From Sebastes aleutianus (lineage: Eukaryota > Chordata > Actinopteri > Perciformes > Sebastidae), in NCBI GenBank assembly GCA_916700875.1, contig CAKAKS010000066.1, forward strand, positions 7,781,743 through 7,845,742: DNA of 64,000 nt, read 5' to 3'. The notes beneath the pieces were generated by a model that saw only the letters and a program-made list of their open reading frames with translations, searched no databases and was not told the DNA's origin. The translations under genes and the position numbers were made by a program. Shown here in pieces: positions 1 to 10,414 of this stretch. The stretch's first letter is position 1. Every line of letters begins with the position of its first letter.

Positions 1-98
1 AAGTGAGAAGTAGGCTCATTTTCTCATAGACTCTGACTTCATTTTGCAACCAGAGGAGTATTGCATTGAATCATTGGCTTCAATTCTCAGACCCGGAG
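1..98 (+). repeat. 3' end of interspersed repeat family A, cut by the window edge
   Basis: These bases repeat the last part of a longer repeat seen whole at 40926-41550: the string GTGAGAAGTAGGCTCATTTT, then TTTGCAACCAGAGGAGT, then CATTGGCTTCA and CAGACCCGGAG. Related copies lie at 47390-47743 (+) and about 35800-36326 (-). This copy lacks the segment with GCTGGCTGTTAG. The family has no evident coding capacity. Its superfamily is not known to me. Confidence 0.85.
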
Positions 99-194
99 GT
101 TGCCCACTGGCTGAGCCTGAATACAAATACAATAAATCTTTATTGTCCACCAGGGTGGAAATTTAAATTTTTAAGGCAAAGCTTTAAAAATTTA

Positions 195-605
195 GGATTG
201 ATCTACGTTCCATCCCTCACCTATGGTCATGCACTTTGGGTAGTGAATGAAAGAATGAGATTGCGGATACAAGTGGCCGAAATGTTTCTTTTGTAGAGTG
301 CCTGGTCTCAAAGATAGGGTGAGGAGCTCAGACATCCGGGGGGGAGCTCGGAGTAGAGCCACTGCTCCTTTGCATCGAAAGGGGCAAGTGGAGGTTCTTT
401 GGGCATCTGATCAGGATGCCTCCTGGACGCCTCCCTTTAGAGGTTTTCCGGTCACGCCCAACTGGTAGGAGACCCCGGAGTAGACCCAGAACACGCTGGA
501 GGGATTATATATCTTGTCTGGCCTGGGAACGCCTCAGGATCCCCCAGGAGGAGCTGAAAAACGTTACCTTGCTTAGCCTGCTGCATAGATGGATGGATAT
601 TTTAT
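195..605 (+). mobile_element. Decayed 3' end of a non-LTR retrotransposon (LINE)
   Basis: Two broken reading frames encode the C-terminus of a LINE polyprotein. Frame one (to 296) reads PSLTYGHALWVVNERMR and then hits a stop. After a stretch with shifted frames, 416-600 reads MPPGRLPLEVF, then TGRRPRSRPRTRWRDYI and LAWERLRIPQEEL. The string RRPRGRPRTRWRDYI following an LRW.GH..RMP block is typical of the tail of fish LINE pol proteins downstream of the reverse transcriptase. The copy ends near a short ATGGATGGATAT run, a common simple-repeat tail in such elements. No endonuclease or reverse transcriptase core is present, so this is a 5'-truncated, frame-disrupted remnant. I do not assign the clade. 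Confidence 0.85.
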
Positions 606-1003
606 TGCTAATCTGGTGGTGCACTTTGCCTCTTCAAGAGAAGATGCTCTAAAATATCTACAGTTATGACAGGTTAACAAAGTATCTAATGTCAAAAGGG
701 CATTGGTGTTATTAACTTTTAACTATTTTTTTCTAATTTCCTGTGAAGTAGACAGTTTGCAGACATGAGACACCATCAATACTGTACTGAACTTATTATA
801 AATGACCCCATCAGATAAGCAGAGTAGTTTAATCATTTGTGGCGGTGTAATCATAGATATGTTAATAATGTAAATTTGGGGCAGGCCAAGTTGGCAAGTG
901 CATGAAAAAGTACAGCTTAATTGAAGTCACCTTGTGTCATTTCTAGTCATTCTCCAACTTTTTTAAATAACTCACTAATTGTGGGTTTTGGAGGCATTAC
1001 GTG

Positions 1004-1142
1004 CTGTAACTATTTCTGGACGACCAGCGGTTTATCCATCTGTCGAGCAATTCTGTGTGGTGTTTGCGCTGGTTTCCTGGACATCTCACAGTGACAGCAA
1101 GACTCGAGGAAGTCACTGCGCCCGGCCAAGAAATAGTTACAG
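1004..1142. mobile_element. 139-bp MITE with perfect 14-bp terminal inverted repeats
   Basis: CTGTAACTATTTCT at 1004-1017 is the exact reverse complement of AGAAATAGTTACAG at 1129-1142. The match continues weakly outward. The interior is GC-richer than its surroundings and non-coding. Size and symmetry fit a miniature inverted-repeat element. The superfamily is unknown and no clear target duplication is seen. Confidence 0.7.
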
Positions 1143-1180
1143 TATGCAACTCCCTATTAGATTTATGTTAGTGGATTAAA

Positions 1181-1995
1181 TACGGGTGTAAGAAAATATC
1201 GAGATACATCAGTATCGCGATATTATGATTATGATGAATTTCATTCTCCAAAACGCTGGATCGATTTTTAATTAACCTCTTAAAAATCCGCCGGCATACC
1301 TGGCCACTATTCCGTCTTTTGGAGGGTGTAGCGGGCTCAGTTTTAAAGCTAAAGTGAAGGTACTGGCATCATATGAGTAATCCATTGGTACCAACCATGT
1401 CGTACTTGCATGTCGTGAATGAGGCTGCAAAGTTATGCTAAATTTTGGCGAGGAAAAACTGGCATGGCCATTTTCAAGGGGTTTCTCGACCTCTCGCCTC
1501 AATATATGTAAATGAAAATGGGTTCAATATGGCTACTACCCACGTCTCCCCTTTACAGACATGCCCACTTTATGCTAATTCCATGCAGTTTTGGGCAAAA
1601 ACCAAGTAGTTTTTATGCATGCAGTATAAATGTGTTATTTTCACCTATACTAAAATGATGTATTTGGATATTTCTGCATACTGGAGTCATTAAACAGTCT
1701 TGGAATCACATATATTGAGTATCACTGTAAAGCTGAGACTGTTGTGGATCCAATGAGTCCAAATGTAATCATATGTAATGATGTTAGTCCACATAGTAGC
1801 CATTTCATTGTAGTGACATTTTTTTACTATGATACATGGTGTTATACTGACAGTTTCTGGAAATTAGATTTAAAAAAAAATTGCAAAATGTATAGCCTTT
1901 TTTACAGAATCGCAATATATTGCCATATATTGAATCGTAACCCCTGTATCATGATACGTATTGTATCACCAGATTCTCGCCAATACACAGCCCTT
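1181..1995. mobile_element. Non-autonomous hAT-like DNA transposon, 815 bp
   Basis: The left end begins TACGGGTGTA and runs into ATATCGAGATAC; the right end finishes ATACACAGCCCTT. The termini are imperfect inverted repeats rich in ATATCGCGATA-like strings. Flanking 8-mers GGATTAAA (1173-1180) and TGATTAAA (1996-2003) match at 7 of 8 positions, as expected for a hAT target duplication. The interior (about 1335-1600) is homologous to the interior of the element at 30626-31310, although the ends differ. No transposase is encoded. Confidence 0.75.
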
Positions 1996-2003
1996 TGATT
2001 AAA

Positions 2004-3110
2004 CAAACCAGACACAACTTAGCCAACTAGCTGTTTCACCTGGCTTCAAGTCTTTATGCTATGCCAAGCTAATTGTCTCCTCACTCTAGCTCCATACTTA
2101 CCAGAGTTAAAAGATAGATATCCCACAATATCCAACTATCTATTCTATTAACTGATAAGGAGTATATTGATTTGCATTTTGTTTTCATTTGAAAAATCTG
2201 TTTGTCTTTCTGTCCCAACGAGGATTTCTTCTCTTTTTCATTGTATTGTCTTGTATTCCCCTGACACATGTGCAACCCATCTGTGCTTTTTATTTGCAAG
2301 TCTGTATGTGTTAATGTATGGTATATGCATAGGTGTAAATGTGACAAGTTTGTGTGTTTATACATATATTTGTGTTTGTGAAAGAGAACGCAATTACAAC
2401 AGTATGCAGGTGTGGCCCTGCCATGTGTATGGTAATGGTTGTGCATGTACTGTTAGGCTCATGCATGTGTGTGCGTATGTGTGAGACGCTCACTGGGCAG
2501 CAGTAGTCGGTTCAAGCTGTGAGTCTCTAGCTTGCTCTGCCAGAGTGAAGGTGTTTCATTATCATTGGTTAGCACACACAGCAGGTGACATGGACATAGA
2601 GAGAGAGACAGAAGTGGATGAGATCATACAGCGAAAGACCAGTATTGTTTAATTTTAATCGTCTTGGCCACACTGGATAAACTTAAAGCCTGTTTTATCA
2701 TTACGACCAATCTTTTTGATATCAGGTGTGTTATGTTGTGTTCTGCTTACTGTCAATCATCTGACACCTAAAGGGAAAAATGGAAGTTTCCCAGAAGAAA
2801 TACTCATTTCATCATATCTTCATATTTTATTTGGATTGGTCTTTGTAGTAACAGTCATTGATTTCATGATACAGTATGTCTCCCGCTGTCAGGTTTGTTT
2901 AAAACAAAAGTAAAACTATCTAAAAACAGACTATACGCAGTGAAGAATGGCTCTGAGAATGTAAGCTAATCATGGGCAATACATTTAAATGACAATGGTT
3001 TGCCTCTTTAACCACACTTTCAATATTAAATATTACATCAGTATTCAAAATTGCCTGTGGACTGCCTAAGGCACCCTATTTTAAAAACTGAGAAAACAAA
3101 TCAAAATGAA
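2004..3110. other. Unassigned non-coding DNA with a TG-rich patch
   Basis: No gene or clear repeat is recognised. About 2300-2490 is rich in TG/CATG dinucleotides, and the short open frames there on both strands are by-products of that composition. A small GA run sits at about 2600-2620. The rest is ordinary AT-rich sequence. Confidence 0.5.
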
Positions 3111-3112
3111 CT

Positions 3113-3592
3113 AGAATAACCGCCTCGTGGTTGTATGCCTTCGCCAACCAGTCACGTTGCAGTTTACATCCATGTCTGTCCAAAAAGTCATCACTTAATC
3201 CTTTTATCCTATTAGACATTTTCTGTAAAATTGTCATAATTAGCACGTGAATTCTTGAGTTATGGCCAAAAATGTGTTTTGTGAGGTCACAGTGTCCTTG
3301 ACCTATGACATTTGACCACCAAAATCCAGTCAGTTCATCCTTGAATCCAGGTGGACGTCTGAGCCAAATTTGACGAAATTCCCACAATTCCTGTTCACCA
3401 GAATGGGACAGACGTGAGGTCACAGTGTCCTTTGACCACCAAAATCGAATCAGTTCATTCTTGAGCCCAGGTAGAGGTTTTTGCCAAATCTGAAGAAATT
3501 CCCTCCAGGCGTTCCTGAGATATCACATTCACAAGAATGGACCCGAAAACATAATGCCTCCGGACACGGCTGTCACCGGTGCGGAGGCAAAA
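3113..3592 (+). repeat. Retroposon-like fish repeat with internal duplicated block
   Basis: The block GAGGTCACAGTGTCCTT, TTTGACCACCAAAATC, CAGTTCATCCTTGA, GCCAAATTTGA occurs twice in tandem (about 3281-3400 and 3416-3545). It is followed by GAGATATCACATTCAC and ends CGGTGCGGAGGCAAAAAA. I recall this combination as a very abundant teleost repeat. The A-run at the end suggests retroposition with + orientation. It has no coding capacity. Confidence 0.75.
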
Positions 3593-3599
3593 AATAGAC

Positions 3600-4250
3600 C
3601 AATGGTTGGACACTAATAGCTTTAACTATGCACCGTTTTTTTGTTCCTTTTTCAAGCCACATTTGCAAAGTATTGAACCCAACTAATGGTTTAGTGAGAA
3701 ATGTACAAGCTGGCCAAGAAATGTCAATTAGGATGGACCTTTTGGATTTTACATCTCAGGCAATTAGCTGATCCTGATCTTATTCAGAGAGAGAGGCACT
3801 GAGAGAGGAACTAAGAGAAATACAAGCTGATGTGCTTCAGTGATATGCCTTAATGGAGCAAAATGTAGCGCTGACAGTTAGTGTTTAAAATGGGTAACGG
3901 CAGTCCAAATAGAAAACATTGGAGCCGTGGCCCTTCCGATCCTCCGTTATGACTGATAGCAGTTAGCGCAAATTTTTGCACTTTGAGAGTTACCTTCTAG
4001 ATACGACCGTGTTAGCCTCTGGCCAGCAGCAGTAGTTGGAATCCCTTCATGTGTCTCGAATACTCGCTGTCTGTGCTGAGAGATGAGCCGAGGCTTTTCA
4101 GGTCTGGTAAAATCTAACATTAACGTTATCTCTGTTGATCCAGTGTGTTTGCTTGCTTCCATGGCTGCAGAAGGCTGTGTTTGCGTGCCAATTTGTTCCG
4201 CTGTCTCAGTCTCTGAACGTTTGGAGAGGTTTACTTCTGAATATTGTATC
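3600..4250. other. Unassigned non-coding DNA
   Basis: Nothing recognisable. Short open frames of about 100 codons occur on both strands at 3947-4367 and overlap each other. They show no domain, no signal peptide and no plausible splice context, so I do not call them. Confidence 0.45.
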
Positions 4251-4389
4251 ATCAAATTAATTTGGCTTTTAAAAAGAAAACAAAAAAAATGGTCTCAACT
4301 CACTACTATTTATTCTCTCCCTTGCACTGATGTATTCTCTGTCTTGTTTATGATATTTCAGGATTAATTCTGTTTTGTTGTATTCCTCT

Positions 4390-4510
4390 TTAGTTCCTTT
4401 TACTCTCCAGCTTGTTTGATGTTTTGGGCCTAATGGTTTCAGTTGTGAAGCAATTTGTAACTTTTCTTTTGAAAAGTGTTAAACAAATGATTCTTTACTT
4501 GCTTACTGAT
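4390..4510 (+). repeat. 3' tail of a fish LINE/SINE-type retroposon
   Basis: The strings GTGAAGCAATTTGTAACTTT and TTTGAAAAGTGTTAAA, followed by an imperfect TTACTTGCTTACT tail, match the common retroposon 3' end of form GTGAAGCACTTTGTAA...GAAAAGTGCTATATAAATAAA. A second, more diverged tail of the same kind is at about 48030-48095. The 5' part is not identifiable. Confidence 0.6.
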
Positions 4511-4671
4511 TCCCATACCGCCCCACCCTCTGGGGAGGGAAAAATCCATCAGTACACCGGTTCCTTAAATACCTTGCCACAAGACAAATAGTGATTAGCA
4601 GCCCGTCCCATTAACAGCCATCATTAGGAAATGTTTGGAGAGGATTATGGTGTCCTTTCTTAAGGCAGAGA

Positions 4672-5050
4672 TTAAAGAGGACCTATTATGCTCATTTTAA
4701 TTTGCATACTTGTATTTGGGGTTTCTACTAGTAACTAGAGCATATTTACATACTTAAATGTTCAAAATGTTTTTCTCACACCGCTCTGTTTGAGCTCCTG
4801 TGCACCTCCCCCCGAAAAGCTATTAGTCAGCTCGCCCTCTCTGTTGTGATTGCTCAACCGAAACAAACTCTTCGGACTCCGCTCTAACTAGCTTTGTTTT
4901 AGGGCGTGTCAAATTAGCCGTTAGGCAGATATAATGCAAATGTGTTACATGGTGACATCATCACATTACGGAAGAAAAGGCGGGACTTCAAACAAGGCGT
5001 TTCAGGCAGTTCAGGAGCAGTGTCTCTGTGGGGGAGTAACTCCCTCTGGT
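4672..5050 (+). mobile_element. Fragment of a TTAAAGAGGACC-ended MITE
   Basis: It starts TTAAAGAGGACCTATTATGC followed by TCATTTTAATTTGCATACTT and TGGGGTTTCTACTAG. This parallels the left end of the complete element at 57338-57842. The matching right terminus (GTCCCCTTTAA-like) is not found before the tandem array at 5578, so the element is either truncated or decayed. The 3' limit is approximate. Confidence 0.6.
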
Positions 5051-5577
5051 GTGGACTTTAGTGCATAAACGTTGCTATTCAGTAGGCATGGGCATGGTAC
5101 AGAGTCACCGTGAACAGTGTCAGAGTTAGGCCTGTTTATGTTTTGTTCATTTTTGTTCAGCATCATTCTAGGCAGTCCAGCTAACTGTAAAGGAGATGGT
5201 TTTTGACCTGTGACAATGTGGGTGATCACTTGTTGGTGGTCATCTACCATCAATCTATCGTGCAGGTCAGGTTTTCAAAGTGCTCGGACTTAGGCTCTAT
5301 GGTTTCTTTCCTATTATGTAGCGCTAGAAAGTGCTATTAGGTATTGGATTACCGGATGCTATGCAGACTTGTTTGTAAAGCTGAAAGCATGGATTGCTCG
5401 CCTGGTACAGACCACTATGAAAATTATGGGTTTTAAAAAACATCCATCGCTACAGCTCATCCTTATGCAGCCTCTTAACAGAAAGGCCATGACAGTAGTA
5501 TGTGACTGAGCTCATGTTCTTCACACAGAGTCTCAGTTTTCACCCTCTGGCACAGGCTAAATTGTCATAAGTATACA
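5051..5577. other. Unassigned DNA leading into the tandem array
   Basis: Ordinary mixed-composition sequence with no gene or repeat that I recognise. The change to array sequence is abrupt at the string CATTTCAGACATTTTT near 5575-5590. Confidence 0.4.
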
Positions 5578-6459
5578 TTTCAGACATTTTTTTTTTTTTT
5601 ACCTTTTTCAGACATTGTTTAGACTTTTGTTTTCCAACATTTTTCAAAAAAAAAATTTCTGACCTTTTTTTCAAACATTTTTTTTCAAACTTTTTCTTTC
5701 AGACATTTTTCAGATTTTTTTTCAGACATTTTTTCCAGTCTTTATTTATTTATTTTTTTACCTTTTTCAGACATTGTTTAGATTTTTGTTTTCCAACATT
5801 TTTCAAAAAAAAATGTTCTGATTTTTTTTTCAAACATTTTTCAAAAATTTGTTTTCAAACTTTTTTTTCAGACATTTTTCAGACTTTTTTTCCAGACATT
5901 TTTCAGATTTTTTTTCAGACATTTTTTCCAGTCTTTATTTTTTTTTTTTTTTACCTTTTTCAGACATTGTTTAGACTTTTGTTTTCCAACATTTTTCAAA
6001 CATTTTTTTTCAAACTTTTTTTTCAAACATTTTTCAGACTTTTTTTCCAGACATTTTTCAGACATTTTTCAGATTTTTTTTCAGACATTTTTTCCAGTCT
6101 TTATTTTTTTTTTTTTACCTTTTTCAGACATTGTTTAGACTTTTGTTTTCCAACATTTTTCAAACTTTTTTTTTCAAACTTTTTTTCCAGACATTTTTCA
6201 GACATTTTTCAGATTTTTTTTCAGACATTTTTTCCAGTCTTTATTTTTTTTTTTTTACCTTTTTCAGACATTGTTTAGATTTTTGTTTTCCAACATTTTT
6301 CAAAAAAAAATGTTCTGACTTTTTTTTCAAACCTTTTTCAAAAATTTGTTTTCAAACTTTTTTTTCAGACATTTTTCAGACTTTTTTTCCAGACATTTTT
6401 CAGATTTTTTTTTCAGACATTTTTTCCAGTCTTTATTTTTTTTTTTTTCCTTTTTCAGA
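5578..6459. repeat. Left edge of the array: irregular monomers
   Basis: Anchor spacings here are 159, 193, 164, 140 and 191 bp, so the regular C-D-A-B order is not yet established. T-runs and A-runs are more variable than inside the array, as at 5580-5600 and 5648-5660. This is the usual look of an array margin, where homogenisation is weakest. Confidence 0.8.
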
Positions 6460-9400
6460 CATTGTTTAGACTTTTGTTTTCCAACATTTTTCAAACTTTT
6501 TTTTTCAAACTTTTTTTTCAAACATTTTTCAGACTTTTTTTCCAGACATTTTTCAGATTTTTTTTCAGATTTTTTTCAGACATTTTTTCCAGTCTTTATT
6601 TTTTATTTTTTTACCTTTTTCAGACATTGTTTAGACTTTTGTTTTCCAACATTTTTCAAAAAAAAATGTTCTGACTTTTTTTTCAAACATTTTTCAAAAA
6701 TTTGTTTTCAAACTTTTTTTTCAGACATTTTTCAGACTTTTTTTCCAGACATTTTTCAGATTTTTTTTCAGACATTTTTTCCAGTCTTTATTTTTTTTTT
6801 TTTCCTTTTTCAGACATTGTTTAGACTTTTGTTTTCCAACATTTTTCAAACTTTTTTTTTCAAACTTTTTTTTCAAACATTTTTCAGACTTTTTTCCAGA
6901 CATTTTTCAGATTTTTTTTCAGATTTTTTTCAGACATTTTTTCCAGTCTTTATTTTTTATTTTTTTTACCTTTTTCAGACATTGTTTAGACTTTTGTTTT
7001 CCAACATTTTTCAAACATTTTTTTTCAAACTTTTTTTTCAAACATTTTCCAGACTTTTTTTCCAGACATTTTTCAGATTTTTTTTCAGACATTTTTTCCA
7101 GTCTTTATTTTTTTTTTTTACCTTTTTCAGACATTGTTTAGACTTTTGTTTTCCAACATTTTTCAAACTTTTTTTTTCAAACTTTTTTTCCAGACATTTT
7201 TCAGACATTTTTCAGATTTTTTTTCAGACATTTTTTCCAGTCTTTATTTTTTTTTTTTACCTTTTTCAGACATTGTTTAGATTTTTGTTTTCCAACATTT
7301 TTCAAAAAAAAATGTTCTGACTTTTTTTTCAAACCTTTTTCAAAAATTTGTTTTCAAACTTTTTTTTCAGACATTTTTCAGACTTTTTTTCCAGACATTT
7401 TTCAGATTTTTTTTTCAGACATTTTTTCCAGTCTTTATTTTTTTTTTTTTCCTTTTTCAGACATTGTTTAGACTTTTGTTTTCCAACATTTTTCAAACTT
7501 TTTTTTTCAAACTTTTTTTTCAAACATTTTTCAGACTTTTTTCCAGACATTTTTCAGATTTTTTTTCAGATTTTTTTCAGACATTTTTTCCAGTCTTTAT
7601 TTTTTATTTTTTTACCTTTTTCAGACATTGTTTAGACTTTTGTTTTCCAACATTTTTCAAACATTTTTTTTCAAACTTTTTTTTCAAACATTTTCCAGAC
7701 TTTTTTTCCAGACATTTTTCTGATTTTTTTTCAGAAATTTTTTCCAGTCTTTATTTATTTTTTTTACCTTTTTCAGACATTGTTTAGACTTTTGTTTTCC
7801 AACATTTTTCAAACTTTTTTTTTCAAACTTTTTTTCCAGACATTTTTCAGACATTTTTCAGATTTTTTTTCAGACATTTTTTCCAGTCTTTATTTTTTTT
7901 TTTTACCTTTTTCAGACATTGTTTAGATTTTTGTTTTCCAACATTTTTCAAAAAAAAATGTTCTGACTTTTTTTTCAAACATTTTTCAAAAATTTGTTTT
8001 CAAACTTTTTTTTCAGACATTTTTCAGACTTTTTTTCCAGACATTTTTGAGATTTTTTTTCAGACATTTTTTCCAGTCTTTATTTTTTTTTTTTTCCTTT
8101 TTCAGACATTGTTTAGACTTTTGTTTTCCAACATTTTTCAAACTTTTTTTTTCAAACTTTTTTTTCAAACATTTTTCAGACTTTTTTTCCAGACATTTTT
8201 CAGATTTTTTTTCAGATTTTTTTCAGACATTTTTTCCAGTCTTTATTTTTTATTTTTTTACCTTTTTCAGACATTGTTTAGACTTTTGTTTTCCAACATT
8301 TTTCAAAAAAAAATGTTCTGACTTTTTTTTCAAACCTTTTTCAAAAATTTGTTTTCAAACTTTTTTTTCAGACATTTTTCAGACTTTTTTTCCAGACATT
8401 TTTCAGATTTTTTTTCAGACATTTTTTCCAGTCTTTATTTTTTTTTTTTTCCTTTTTCAGACATTGTTTAGACTTTTGTTTTCCAACATTTTTCAAACTT
8501 TTTTTTTCAAACTTTTTTTTCAAACATTTTTCAGACTTTTTTCCAGACATTTTTCAGATTTTTTTTCAGATTTTTTTCAGACATTTTTTCCAGTCTTTAT
8601 TTTTTATTTTTTTACCTTTTTCAGACATTGTTTAGACTTTTGTTTTCCAACATTTTTCAAACATTTTTTTTCAAACTTTTTTTTCAAACATTTTCCAGAC
8701 TTTTTTTCCAGACATTTTTCAGATTTTTTTTCAGACATTTTTTCCAGTCTTTATTTTTTTTTTTTACCTTTTTCAGACATTGTTTAGACTTTTGTTTTCC
8801 AACATTTTTCAAACTTTTTTTTTCAAACTTTTTTTCCAGACATTTTTCAGACATTTTTCAGATTTTTTTTCAGACATTTTTTCCAGTCTTTATTTTTTTT
8901 TTTTACCTTTTTCAGACATTGTTTAGATTTTTGTTTTCCAACATTTTTCAAAAAAAAATGTTCTGACTTTTTTTTCAAACCTTTTTCAAAAATTTGTTTT
9001 CAAACTTTTTTTTCAGACATTTTTCAGACTTTTTTTCCAGACATTTTTCAGATTTTTTTTCAGACATTTTTTCCAGTCTTTATTTTTTTTTTTTTCCTTT
9101 TTCAGACATTGTTTAGACTTTTGTTTTCCAACATTTTTCAAACTTTTTTTTTCAAACTTTTTTTTCAAACATTTTTCAGACTTTTTTCCAGACATTTTTC
9201 AGATTTTTTTTCAGATTTTTTTCAGACATTTTTTCCAGTCTTTATTTTTTATTTTTTTACCTTTTTCAGACATTGTTTAGACTTTTGTTTTCCAACATTT
9301 TTCAAACATTTTTTTTCAAACTTTTTTTTAAAACATTTTCCAGACTTTTTTTCCAGACATTTTTCAGATTTTTTTTCAGACATTTTTTCCAGTCTTTATT

Positions 9401-10414
9401 TTTTTTTTTTACCTTTTTCAGACATTGTTTAGACTTTTGTTTTCCAACATTTTTCAAACTTTTTTTTTCAAACTTTTTTTCCAGACATTTTTCAGACATT
9501 TTTCAGATTTTTTTTCAGACATTTTTTCCAGTCTTTATTTTTTTTTTTTACCTTTTTCAGACATTGTTTAGATTTTTGTTTTCCAACATTTTTCAAAAAA
9601 AAATGTTCTGACTTTTTTTTCAAACATTTTTCAAAAATTTGTTTTCAAACTTTTTTTTCAGACATTTTTCAGACTTTTTTTCCAGACATTTTTGAGATTT
9701 TTTTTCAGACATTTTTTCCAGTATTTATTTTTTTTTTTTACCTTTTTCAGACATTGTTTAGACTTTTGTTTTCCAACATTTTTCAAACTTTTTTTTTCAA
9801 ACTTTTTTTCCAGACATTTTTCAGACATTTTTCAGATTTTTTTTCAGACATTTTTTCCAGTATTTATTTTATTTTTTTTACCTTTTTCAGACATTGTTTA
9901 GATTTTTGTTTTCCAACATTTTTCAAAAAAAAATGTTCTGACTTTTTTTTCAAACATTTTTCAAAAATTTGTTTTCAAACTTTTTTTTCAGACATTTTTC
10001 AGACTTTTTTTCCAGACATTTTTCAGATTTTTTTTTCAGACATTTTTTCCAGTCTTTATTTTTTTTTTTTTACCTTTTTCAGACATTGTTTAGACTTTTG
10101 TTTTCCAACATTTTTCAAACTTTTTTTTTCAAAATTTTTTTTCAGACATTTTTCAGACATTTTTCAGATTTTTTTTCAGACATTTTTTCCAGTCTTTATT
10201 TTTTTTTTTTTACCTTTTTCAGACATTGTTTAGATTTTTGTTTTCCAACATTTTTCAAAAAAAAATGTTCTGACTTTTTTTTCAAACCTTTTTCAAAAAT
10301 TTGTTTTCAAACTTTTTTTTCAGACATTTTTCAGACTTTTTTTCCAGACATTTTTCAGATTTTTTTTTCAGACATTTTTTCCAGTCTTTATTTTTTTTTT
10401 TTACCTTTTTCAGA
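6460..10414. repeat. Super-unit copy 1 (3,955 bp) of the array
   Basis: The monomer order is C-B, C-D-A-B, C-D-A-B, C-B, C-D-A-B, C-D-A-B, A-B-A-B, with spacings summing to 3,955 bp. The same order restarts at 10415. Rare markers repeat at the same offset: the TTTATTTATTTTTTTTACC variant at about 7752 and 11707, and CATTTTTGAGATT at about 8045 and 12000 and again at 9690 and 13647. This supports block duplication rather than independent monomer turnover. Confidence 0.85.

Noticed and set aside
66..652. Single host gene across the first 650 bases
   Set aside because: The sequence is a repeat end joined to a frame-broken LINE tail. The motifs are those of retrotransposon pol, not a host gene.
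4672..5577. Complete TTAA-ended MITE ending at the array
   Set aside because: No matching right terminus could be found before the array starts, so only a fragment is claimed.
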